46,618 bases of DNA, from positions 1-46,618 of the forward strand of contig JAIOPV010000025.1 in NCBI GenBank assembly GCA_021413735.1, read 5' to 3'. This document shows, piece by piece, positions 1 through 6,755 of this stretch. The notes below the pieces were generated by a model that did not search any database, was not told the origin of the DNA, and saw nothing but the letters and a program-made list of their open reading frames with translations. Position numbers and translations under genes: made by a program. The DNA is from Planctomycetota bacterium. Lineage in GTDB: Bacteria > Planctomycetota > Planctomycetia > Gemmatales > Gemmataceae. Every line of letters begins with the position of its first letter. Position 1 is the first letter of the stretch.

Positions 1-1407
1 CGACAATCGCTCCTTCTCGTCGTCCGCGACGAGCTTCGCGATCTTCGCCTGAATCTCCGGAATGTTCGTGGTGGTGTACGACGGGTTGTTGTAGATATAC
101 GGTCGCCAGCCGAACCAACCGCCGCCGATGCCAGCCGAGTAGCCACCACCCGTCGTGTAGTAGTATTCCTGGCTCTCCAGCGCCTTCTTGTCGATCGGCA
201 CTCCGCGAAGGCTCTGTGCCACCGCTCGCAGTCGTCGCGCTGTCTGATACGCCGCATCCGCTGCGATTGGGTCCACGTTCCGCCGGCTCAGTTGGTCGAT
301 CTGGTCAGCGGCCTTGTCGTGCCAGGTTGCCATCTTGTTGTAGTCCGGGCTTTTCTGCATCTCTTTCGTTGTCGCGACAATCGTATCAATCGCCATCAGA
401 TAACGCCGCGTCATGTCGGTGCTGATTTCATTGCCCTTGACCTTCGGATCGGGTTCGCCCGTCAGTTGCGGGAACGCAAACAGCGACAGAATCCGCTTCA
501 AATCGGGAGTCGAGAGCGGCCCGGAAAGCGTCATCGTTGTTTGGGTGAACTTCGCTTCCCAGTTCCCGAAGCCGGAGATCGCGATGCCTTGCCCTTCGAG
601 CAGTTCGCGGAACAGATCGGGCAGCGTCCGGCGGAAATCGGTGGGATCGCCAATGAACTCGACCGTGATGCTGCCCGTGATCTGATCGTTGATCTTGGCG
701 GAAAACGTCATTCCTTTCGTTCCGGACATGAACGACGACAGCAGATCGATATCCGCTGTTTTGACCTTCGCCACGGAAGGACTTGCCCTGAGTGAGATCT
801 TCAACAACGTCTTATCCAGCACGTCTTCGAGATCGACCGCGATGGTGACAGTGCTTCCTGTCGCCTTGTTGACTGCATTGGCAAGATACGGCGAGACTTG
901 GCCAGTCTTGTTCGCTTTGACTGCCCGCAAATAGCGAGCGGTGTACTGTCGATCGGCAGGGTAAACCGCGACGAACTGCGCACCCGGCAGCGTGGTGAAG
1001 TACACATTCCGAGGCGACAGCACGGCGAGCCGTGAGGCGATTTCATCGACAGTGCCACCTTCTTGTTTGGCCAATTCCGCCATCTCGGGGACGTTGTGCG
1101 AAACCTTCACCAACCCAACCTGGAAGTCGCGGACCAGTGTATTCAGGTTGATCTCAGCTCCGATAACCACCGTTTCGGCATCCGGCGGGATGAAGCCCAG
1201 TGCGTTCGAGTTATCGGTCTTGGTCTTCTCGACCCACTTCTCGGCCTTCGCGAGAGTGCTTGAGAAGGCGCTCTTCACGTCGATCAGAACGAGTGTGTTT
1301 GTGTTCGGGGACGTGTGTTTCAGGAGGTCGTCGTATGGGCCGGCGGCCCAAACGGGACTCGCGAAGGCGAACACGAGCAGGCCAGCGGCCAGCGCGATGC
1401 GTGGCAT
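1..1407 (-). CDS. Secreted protein of unknown function, C-terminus cut off by window edge
   Basis: The frame opens with ATG at 1405-1407 and stays open through 469 codons to base 1, so the 3' end is missing. Residues 1-21 form a typical signal peptide (short basic start, hydrophobic run LAAGLLVFAFASPVWA, then AGPYDD), so the product is probably exported. The body is hydrophilic with alternating short helices and strands and has phrases such as FIPPDAETVVIGAE and TDFRRTLPDLFRELLEGQG. Around residues 408-440 there is a Gly/Tyr-rich stretch (YYYTTGGGYSAGIGGGWFGW), followed by a charged helix. I do not recognise a catalytic motif and propose no function. It resembles the large exported unknown proteins common in planctomycetes. 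The gene is divergent from mscL; the 161 bases between them would hold both promoters. Confidence 0.8.
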   Translation of the reverse strand, partial: MPRIALAAGLLVFAFASPVWAAGPYDDLLKHTSPNTNTLVLIDVKSAFSSTLAKAEKWVEKTKTDNSNALGFIPPDAETVVIGAEINLNTLVRDFQVGLVKVSHNVPEMAELAKQEGGTVDEIASRLAVLSPRNVYFTTLPGAQFVAVYPADRQYTARYLRAVKANKTGQVSPYLANAVNKATGSTVTIAVDLEDVLDKTLLKISLRASPSVAKVKTADIDLLSSFMSGTKGMTFSAKINDQITGSITVEFIGDPTDFRRTLPDLFRELLEGQGIAISGFGNWEAKFTQTTMTLSGPLSTPDLKRILSLFAFPQLTGEPDPKVKGNEISTDMTRRYLMAIDTIVATTKEMQKSPDYNKMATWHDKAADQIDQLSRRNVDPIAADAAYQTARRLRAVAQSLRGVPIDKKALESQEYYYTTGGGYSAGIGGGWFGWRPYIYNNPSYTTTNIPEIQAKIAKLVADDEKERLS

Positions 1408-1568
1408 TGGGTTACCTCGAAGGGCGGGTCGGATACACTTCCGTTTTCGCGCTACGGATGTCCGAAGTCAAGCGTTAGTCGGCTCTTTCGAGAGTCCCAA
1501 CCTCTTGGTTGAGGTGGGGGTTTTCGGCCTACAACAGCCTTGTTCACGATTCATCAGGAGAAATCGTC

Positions 1569-1994
1569 ATGGCGGTTCTGGAAGAGTTCAAGAAGTTTAT
1601 CCTGCGGGGGAACGTCGTCGATCTGGCGGTTGGCGTGGTGATTGGCGCTGCGTTCACGAAGGTTGTCGATTCAATTGTGGCCGAGTTGTTCATGCCCGTG
1701 GTCGGGGTGATTACCGGCGGCGTCAACGTTTCGGGGATGCGTTGGCACCTCTACGGCAACGCATCGCTTGGCTGGGGAGCGTTCCTGCAGGCGGTGATAA
1801 ACTTCATCGTCATCGGTTTCTGTATGTTCCTCGTGGTGAAGGGAATCAACACGTTGCACAAGTACGTGCTGAAGGATGAAAAAGCCGCCCCACCTCCGGA
1901 ACCGACACCGACGGAGAAACTGCTGACCGAGATTCGCGACCTGCTGAAAGAACGAATGAGCCCCCAGAACCAGAACCAAGGAACCAGCCTGTGA
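1569..1994 (+). CDS. mscL: Large-conductance mechanosensitive channel MscL
   Basis: The 141-residue protein matches the MscL family in length and order. It has an N-terminal amphipathic helix (EEFKKFILRG), the highly conserved start of the first transmembrane helix (RGNVVDLAVGVVIGAAF), a periplasmic loop, a second helix near residues 72-98 (AVINFIVIGFCMFLVVKGIN), and a charged C-terminal helix (EKLLTEIRDLLKERM). MscL forms a pentameric inner-membrane pore that opens under membrane tension and releases solutes during hypo-osmotic shock. ATG at 1569 is preferred over the in-frame start 60 bases upstream because AGGAG (1556-1560) lies at proper distance and the family N-terminus begins here. Its stop overlaps the GTG start of the next gene by four bases (GTGA), so the two are probably translationally coupled. 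Confidence 0.96.
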   Translation: MAVLEEFKKFILRGNVVDLAVGVVIGAAFTKVVDSIVAELFMPVVGVITGGVNVSGMRWHLYGNASLGWGAFLQAVINFIVIGFCMFLVVKGINTLHKYVLKDEKAAPPPEPTPTEKLLTEIRDLLKERMSPQNQNQGTSL

Positions 1995-2923
1995 TCCCTT
2001 CGCTCATCATCGGTTGCGGCTACCTTGGTCGTCGCGTCGCGGCTCGCTGGCTTGCTGCCGGGCGGCCGGTCGCAGCTCTCACACGCAGGAACAGCGACAC
2101 GCTCACGGCACTCGGGATCACGCCAGTCATCGGCGATGTCCTCGACCCCGTCAGCCTCCAGAATCTGCCCGCAGCATCGACCGTGCTGTACGCCGTTGGC
2201 ATGGATCGTTCCGCGGGGAAATGCATGCGTTCGGTCTACGTGGAAGGATTGGGGCACGTGCTGGATGCGTTGCCGAAGTGCGAGCGATTCATTTACGTTT
2301 CAAGCACGGGCGTCTACGGCCAGACCGATGGCGAACTCGTCGATGAAAGCAGCGCCACGGAACCGCTCGAAGAGTCAGGCCGGGTGGTTCTCGAAGCCGA
2401 GAGGTTGTTGCGATCACGCCGCCCAGATGCGATCATCCTGCGGTTCGCGGGCATCTATGGCCCGAATCGCCTGCTTCGCAAACAGCCGATCCTGAACGGC
2501 GAACCGCTCGTGGGCGACGCCGACCGCTGGTTGAATCTCATTCACGTCGATGACGGAGCCGATGCGGTTCTCGCTGCCGAAGCGGCCGGAAACCTAACCC
2601 CCCAACCCCCTTCCCTAAGAAGGAAGGGGGAGCAAGATTTAGCCCCTCTCCCCTTGGGGGAGGGGTTGGGGAGGGGTCTTGCTTCGCTATCAACTTTCAA
2701 CATCGCTGACGACGAAGCCCCGACACGGCGAGCGTTCTACACGCTGCTCGCGGAGTTGCTTGCTGCAGTGCCCGCGAAGTTCGATCAGCGACCGGAACCG
2801 GGTACCGCGAACCGACGCATCTCGAACCGCACAGCACGCGGCCTGCTCAGGTGGAGTCCTCGGTATCCGAGCTATCGTGAAGGGTTGCCCGATGCGGTCC
2901 GTAGATCGGACGGCGTGGCGTAG
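1991..2923 (+). CDS. Atypical SDR / NAD-dependent epimerase family protein (YeeZ-like)
   Basis: This 310-residue protein has the Rossmann start LIIGCGYLGRRVAARW (GxGxxG) and, near residue 105, YVSSTGVYGQTDG, followed by the R-x-AE helix (VVLEAERLLRS) and LRFAGIYGPNR. These are the hallmarks of extended or atypical short-chain dehydrogenases that bind NAD(P) and act on nucleotide sugars or similar substrates. The classical YxxxK lysine is not evident, which is typical of the YeeZ-like atypical group, so the reaction cannot be named. The GTG start overlaps the mscL stop. Residues ~201-231 (bases 2592-2683) are an in-frame palindromic repeat (PQPPSLRRKGEQDLAPLPL) that interrupts the expected junction between AAEAAG and TFNIADDE; relatives normally pass directly into the YNIADDE strand. 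The last 77 bases overlap the convergent permease gene. Confidence 0.85.
   Translation: MIPSLIIGCGYLGRRVAARWLAAGRPVAALTRRNSDTLTALGITPVIGDVLDPVSLQNLPAASTVLYAVGMDRSAGKCMRSVYVEGLGHVLDALPKCERFIYVSSTGVYGQTDGELVDESSATEPLEESGRVVLEAERLLRSRRPDAIILRFAGIYGPNRLLRKQPILNGEPLVGDADRWLNLIHVDDGADAVLAAEAAGNLTPQPPSLRRKGEQDLAPLPLGEGLGRGLASLSTFNIADDEAPTRRAFYTLLAELLAAVPAKFDQRPEPGTANRRISNRTARGLLRWSPRYPSYREGLPDAVRRSDGVA
2592..2683 (+). repeat. Palindromic repeat inserted in frame inside the epimerase gene
   Basis: About 92 bases made of two C/G-rich hairpins: ccccttccctaagaaggaag(gggg), and a second built from ccctctccccttgggggagg. Base composition differs sharply from the gene around it. The element is read through in frame and adds about 30 residues rich in Pro, Gly, Leu and Arg. 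It is similar in style to the element at 43378-43448 (cctctcccc...ggggagagg). Such protein-coding palindromes are known in other bacteria (for example the Rickettsia palindromic elements), but the element here is not identified. Confidence 0.8.
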
Positions 2924-4769
2924 CCCCAGGGATTTCTTCATCTCGGTTGGCTTCGTGCGCGAACTTGTCGTGAGCGCTATCGGCCCAGACCGCCGCAAGC
3001 CACATCCAACCAACGATCCCAAGCCCCATACCCAGCGCGTATGCAAAGGCGCCACCCCATGAACGGGAGGGCATATCGTGCAGCACTTCAAGGCCGATCG
3101 CGGGCGTTAAGGCAAGCGAGATCGCGGGAGTCAATCCCGCGACGAACCCCATGGGAATCAGCAATACTTCGCCATCCCCTCCTCGCATTCCGAATGAGGC
3201 CCCCGCACAACAGCATCCCAAGACGAACCAGTAGCCGCCGCCGAGGAACAACGCGTAAGGCACCGCATGACCAATCGCAATCCGCGAACTGCGAGCCGAC
3301 GCGGAACACCAGATGCCGAGCCACGCGAACGCATTCAGATACGCCCCCAACGCTACGGCAGTGGGAATGAGTGCAAGCGGATTGATCGAGAATGTCACAA
3401 CGCCAATGGTCCACACCACACCGAGCAGAATCATCGCGTCCCGCTGACCCCAAACGCAACCGGCCCACTTCCCGTGCAAGATTTCCCTCACGCTCAGCGA
3501 TGTGCCGATCAAGCTCACCCAGGTATCGCGGTCGCGTTCCCCCGCAACCGATGACGCGCCGCGAACGGTCGCCCGCAGCATCATCAGGAGGCCGAACACG
3601 CACGTCACCGCACACACCCAGACTTTTGTGTCTTCCTGAAACCGTGTCCATGAACCGCGGGCATAGCGGGAGTAATATGACGAATCGTAGAACAGCAACT
3701 CGCCGATATATCCGAGGAACGGCAGGAAGATCGCGGCCAGGATGCCGATCGTGAACAGTCGGTGGAAGAGGCCCGCGCTGCTGCCGGGTTCGACATGCAT
3801 TTCTCGCCATGCAATCGGCTGATCGCTCACTCGCGGATGATGGCGGGCCTTGCTGCGTTTACCCAGTACCCACGCGAGCATCCGTGCAGGTCTTCCCTTT
3901 GGTGCAGTCGCGGCCGCACCTTCTCGCCGAACAGCCGCACGGATCCGCAACGCTGCGAACGCAATTCCCACAACCGCCACCACCGCATGAAACACGACGT
4001 ACCACACCGCTACCGACGGGATCTCTCCGACAATCCCTCGGTCCAGCTTATCCGCGACATAGAACGGATTCCCCACCGAGAATGCCTCGGCCAAGGCACG
4101 CAACTCCGGATCGGAGGATCGGCTGAATCCACTCAACGCCGAGACCGAAAGGTACACGTAGGCCGCAGGCACAGCGTACGCGAGCAGCAAGGCGTCGCGT
4201 GTGCGTGCCATCAGCACCGACGCGGCCATGCTCACCGCCGTGAGCGACACAACGCTGATGCTGGTCATGCTGACGCTGACGAGCAACAACAGCGGTTCGA
4301 TGCCCCCGAAGAATTGCAGAAACGACACGATCGGCAACCCGGCGATGACAAGCGTGAGCAACGCCCCGATACGCGCCGCGAGTTTGCCGAAGACGATTTC
4401 ACGCCCGGTGAGATCGGTGACGAGCAGAAAATGGAGCGTCTTGCGTTCCTTCTCGTCGGTGATAGCACCGGCGGTGAACGCGGGCGTGAGCGTGGCGATG
4501 ATGAGGAACTGCGTGGCCGAGTAAACCCAGAAGAAGTTCTCCGCGAATCGGGTGAGAACGCTCGGATGCACGACGCCTCTGTTTGTGCTGAGGTCGCGGT
4601 GCCAGTCGGAGTAGAACAGCCCCAAAACGGCGAAGACGATGAGCAGGAACGCCCAGCGAATGAGGAACGTGGAGAGTCGCCGACCGACACGGGTGGCGTC
4701 GAGCGTGAAGACTGGCCCGAACACGCGATCCGCGATACCCGAGACCCACGCGGCCAGCCGATCTCCCAT
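2847..4769 (-). CDS. ABC-2 type transporter permease, duplicated membrane block
   Basis: The protein is 640 residues long from ATG 4767-4769; a GTG 14 codons upstream (4809-4811) is an alternative. It has about twelve predicted membrane segments in two halves. The first half contains RWAFLLIVFAVLGLFY, FLIIATLTPAFTAGAITDE and LLLLVSVSMTSISVVSLTAV; the second starts after a basic cytoplasmic stretch (LGKRSKARHHPRVSDQPIAW) and repeats the plan. The phrase TPAFTAGAITDEKERKTLHFLLVTDLTGREIVFGK is the signature of ABC-2 permeases linked to gliding or export systems (acts on the inner membrane with a separate ATPase), and VAGERDRDTWVSLIGTSLS in the second half repeats it. No ATPase gene is visible in the window, so the partner and substrate are unknown. 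The 3' end overlaps the convergent epimerase gene by 77 bases. A phased TCCGGA array lies just upstream. Confidence 0.8.
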   Translation of the reverse strand: MGDRLAAWVSGIADRVFGPVFTLDATRVGRRLSTFLIRWAFLLIVFAVLGLFYSDWHRDLSTNRGVVHPSVLTRFAENFFWVYSATQFLIIATLTPAFTAGAITDEKERKTLHFLLVTDLTGREIVFGKLAARIGALLTLVIAGLPIVSFLQFFGGIEPLLLLVSVSMTSISVVSLTAVSMAASVLMARTRDALLLAYAVPAAYVYLSVSALSGFSRSSDPELRALAEAFSVGNPFYVADKLDRGIVGEIPSVAVWYVVFHAVVAVVGIAFAALRIRAAVRREGAAATAPKGRPARMLAWVLGKRSKARHHPRVSDQPIAWREMHVEPGSSAGLFHRLFTIGILAAIFLPFLGYIGELLFYDSSYYSRYARGSWTRFQEDTKVWVCAVTCVFGLLMMLRATVRGASSVAGERDRDTWVSLIGTSLSVREILHGKWAGCVWGQRDAMILLGVVWTIGVVTFSINPLALIPTAVALGAYLNAFAWLGIWCSASARSSRIAIGHAVPYALFLGGGYWFVLGCCCAGASFGMRGGDGEVLLIPMGFVAGLTPAISLALTPAIGLEVLHDMPSRSWGGAFAYALGMGLGIVGWMWLAAVWADSAHDKFAHEANRDEEIPGATPRRPIYGPHRATLHDSSDTEDST

Positions 4770-5081
4770 GCGATCTCCCGCGAAGTGTGTCGCAATTTGA
4801 TTCCGGACCACATCCCCACCCCACGTCCGGAACCAACCATTTCAGACCCGGAATCACCATTTCAGGTCCGGAACCATCCACTCTCGTCCGGAAGAAACTC
4901 TATCAGAATGACGCTGTTCGCCGCATCACATGCCGCCCAAATCGCTTGCGAATTTTCGCTGCGATGCGAGCCCCACGGAACCAACGAGCATTCCTCCGGA
5001 TTCAAGCGGCACACCTCCCAGCAGATTCCGAAACGAAGAGGACTTGAACGCGGGATGATGGTTGTTAGAATCGCCTTTGTT
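4770..5081. other. Non-coding gap before tRNA-Gly, holds TCCGGA array
   Basis: This stretch of 312 bases separates the permease start from the tRNA. Its left third is the phased TCCGGA array described separately. The right part (about 4900-5081) shows no conserved coding frame; it presumably contains the tRNA promoter, but I cannot point to convincing -35/-10 boxes. Confidence 0.5.
4802..4892. promoter_or_regulatory. Array of five TCCGGA half-palindromes at about two-turn spacing
   Basis: The palindromic hexamer TCCGGA occurs at 4802, 4826, 4867 and 4887, with a one-base variant (CCCGGA) at 4847. Spacings are 24, 21, 20 and 20 bases, so four of the five fall on the same face of the helix. 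The linkers are also partly alike (CCATTTCAG occurs twice, before 4847 and before 4867). The array lies immediately upstream of the leftward permease gene (ATG at 4769). This looks like a cluster of operator sites or a short tandem repeat of about 20 bases. Two further TTCCGGA copies occur at 32484 and 32500, upstream of the exported protein gene at 31804-32430. The binding protein is unknown. Confidence 0.5.
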
Positions 5082-5152
5082 GCGGGATTGGTATACCGGT
5101 CGTGCCCAGCCTTCCCAAGGCTGTGAAAGGGGTTCGACTCCCCTATCCCGCT
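5082..5152 (+). tRNA. tRNA-Gly (anticodon CCC)
   Basis: A full cloverleaf can be folded by hand. Acceptor stem GCGGGAT (5082-5088) pairs with ATCCCGC (5145-5151). The D arm is GTAT/GTGC around ACCGGTC. The anticodon arm is CAGCC-TTCCCAA-GGCTG with anticodon CCC at 5114-5116. A 4-base variable loop follows, then the T arm AGGGG-TTCGACT-CCCCT. The discriminator base is T5152 and is followed by CTC, so CCA is not encoded and must be added after transcription. The D stem contains two G-U pairs, making it the weakest arm. Anticodon CCC reads the glycine codon GGG. Confidence 0.93.
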
Positions 5153-5211
5153 CTCGAATTACGGCAGAATCAACACTTCCGAAGGCGAGCCTTATTCGGC
5201 TCAGTTCGTTG

Positions 5212-5568
5212 CTACAGATCGTCGTAACGGATCAGCAACTCTTCCCCCATCGCGATATCCCTGAGCGCGAAATAGTTGTAGTTGGCGTCGTGGGCGACGT
5301 TCGGCGTTTCGGAATCGTTCAGATACCAGCCAACGCTCATGCGGTTGAGATCCTTCGGCACGAAGCATTCGGTTTCGTACCGCGTGACGTAGTGTTCCTT
5401 CACATCTTCGGGCACATCCCACGCCGCGAACTCTTCCCACGACAGCCGCCGAACATCATCGTCGCCGAACAGCTCGCGGAGCATCGTCCCTTGCGGAATG
5501 TTTGTCGTCGCAAACACGCCGACGCCCGCCTCGGGAATCGTCGAAGGCTTCAGCCGGAAATGGAGCAT
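5212..5568 (-). CDS. Small SET-domain protein
   Basis: The 118-residue protein is essentially one SET domain. It has the N-terminal GVGVFATTNIPQGTMLRE (the GxGvfA...I..Gt pattern), a central helical insert, then GWYLNDSETPNVAHDANYN, which corresponds to the NHS-type motif that helps form the pseudoknot and bind S-adenosylmethionine, and finally ALRDIAMGEELLIRYDDL, the GEEL..DY element with the C-terminal tyrosine. SET proteins transfer methyl groups from SAM to lysine side chains; bacterial ones modify proteins such as ribosomal proteins or have unknown targets. The ATG at 5566-5568 overlaps the 3' end of xdhC by 19 bases, so it is probably translated as the last gene of the xdh-xdhC operon. 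Why a SET protein should be coupled to purine oxidation is not known. Confidence 0.85.
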   Translation of the reverse strand: MLHFRLKPSTIPEAGVGVFATTNIPQGTMLRELFGDDDVRRLSWEEFAAWDVPEDVKEHYVTRYETECFVPKDLNRMSVGWYLNDSETPNVAHDANYNYFALRDIAMGEELLIRYDDL

Positions 5569-6650
5569 GAGTCGTTCGTGTTGGTGGAAATGAGGTCTGT
5601 CGCACCGTTGCGAAACGCGATCAACTCAGCCAGGATGCTCACAGCGATCTCAGGCACGGAACGCGAACCGATCGGCAGCCCAACCGGCGCCCGCACTCGT
5701 GCCAGCGATTCCTCTGAGATGCCCTTCGCCAGCAGATCGTCGTAGATGAGCCGCACTTTCCGTTTGCTGCCGATCATGCCGACGTATGCCGCCGGTGTCG
5801 GAGCAAGATGGAACAACGCCTCTTCGTCGTGGTTGTGGCCGCGAGTGACGATCAAACAGTACGTCGTCGGCGTGATCTCGGGCACCACATCTGCGAGCGT
5901 CTTGCCGAACACACCAGAGAGTCGGCGAGTCGCTTTCGGGAATCGCTCCTCGCTCACGACAGATTCGCGATCGTCGAGTACCCATACCTCGAAGTCGCAA
6001 TCGGTCGCCAGTGCCGCGACAGCCTGCCCAACGTGTCCGCCGCCGACGATCAGCAGCCGCACTCGCGGATAATCTGGCAGCACCGCCAACCCGCCTCGCA
6101 CTCCTGGCTGCGGTCGCGTCAGGCCAGCCGGAGCCAGTGCCGAATTCAACGCCGCGACATTCACTGGCGGCTCCGGCCGCGATGCCGTGAGGGTGCCATC
6201 AGTTGCGAAGAGATGCCGCGAGCCGGGCAGTTCACCAGCCGAATTGTTCGCAAGCGCGACCACTTCCGTGAAGCCTGTGCCAGATTCCGCGGCTTCACGC
6301 AATCGCCTGAAGTAGTCGCCATCGGTGGGTTCGACAGGATCAGCGAGCACGGTCATGCGACCGCCGCAGATGAGGCCATCATCCCAGCCGTAATCGTTGT
6401 CGAGAAGGAACGTGTGAAGTGAAGCGTGCCCGACGCCTTCAGCCAAGCCCGCGAGCGCACGCCGTCGCACTTCGGCCTCGACGCATCCGCCGCCGAGCGT
6501 GCCGGTCTGCGTGCCGTCGGGGAAGACGAGCATCGCAGCACCGGCTTTTTGCGGCGTCGAGCCACGTGTTTCGACGACCGTGCAGACCGCACATCGTAGA
6601 CCGCTGGCCAGCACTCGTTCCAGCGTCGCCCACAATGTCCGCTCGGCCAT
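5550..6650 (-). CDS. xdhC: XdhC-family molybdenum cofactor insertion factor
   Basis: The protein has 366 residues from ATG 6648-6650. This start is chosen because MAERTLWATLERVLASG matches the family N-terminus; upstream codons fall in an inverted repeat. The N-terminal XdhC/CoxI domain shows CTVVETRGSTPQKAGAAMLV and GTLGGGCVEAEVRRRAL. The C-terminal Rossmann domain has LLIVGGGHVGQAVAALA, and the end shows VGMIGSKRKVRLIYDDLLAKG plus LPIGSRSVPEIAVSILAELI. XdhC binds molybdenum cofactor, protects its sulfurated form and delivers it to xanthine dehydrogenase. It lies directly downstream of the xanthine dehydrogenase-type gene on the same strand (105 bases apart), which fits this chaperone role, and it overlaps the SET gene. 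Confidence 0.93.
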   Translation of the reverse strand: MAERTLWATLERVLASGLRCAVCTVVETRGSTPQKAGAAMLVFPDGTQTGTLGGGCVEAEVRRRALAGLAEGVGHASLHTFLLDNDYGWDDGLICGGRMTVLADPVEPTDGDYFRRLREAAESGTGFTEVVALANNSAGELPGSRHLFATDGTLTASRPEPPVNVAALNSALAPAGLTRPQPGVRGGLAVLPDYPRVRLLIVGGGHVGQAVAALATDCDFEVWVLDDRESVVSEERFPKATRRLSGVFGKTLADVVPEITPTTYCLIVTRGHNHDEEALFHLAPTPAAYVGMIGSKRKVRLIYDDLLAKGISEESLARVRAPVGLPIGSRSVPEIAVSILAELIAFRNGATDLISTNTNDSCSISG

Positions 6651-6672
6651 AAGTGATCCCAGTCGTGTGAGT

Positions 6673-6748
6673 GAGCGTCGAGGCGTCAGCCCGACGGTGT
6701 TTGGGATTATCACCGAGCGTTCCAAAACAGGCTGACGCCTCGACGCTC
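6673..6748. repeat. Inverted repeat with perfect 19-bp arms between xdh and xdhC
   Basis: The left arm GAGCGTCGAGGCGTCAGCC (6673-6691) is exactly complementary to GGCTGACGCCTCGACGCTC (6730-6748), with a 38-base loop. It occupies most of the 105-base gap between the stop of the dehydrogenase gene and the start of xdhC. In the transcript it would fold into a strong stem-loop inside the operon and could lower xdhC expression or stabilise the upstream message. It may equally be an inserted intergenic palindrome of the type seen elsewhere in this window. Confidence 0.85.
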
Positions 6749-6755
6749 GCCTCAA

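Noticed and set aside
3762-5126. 454-codon plus-strand frame across the permease start and tRNA region
   Set aside because: It runs antisense through the permease, through the TCCGGA array and into the tRNA; no domain is visible.
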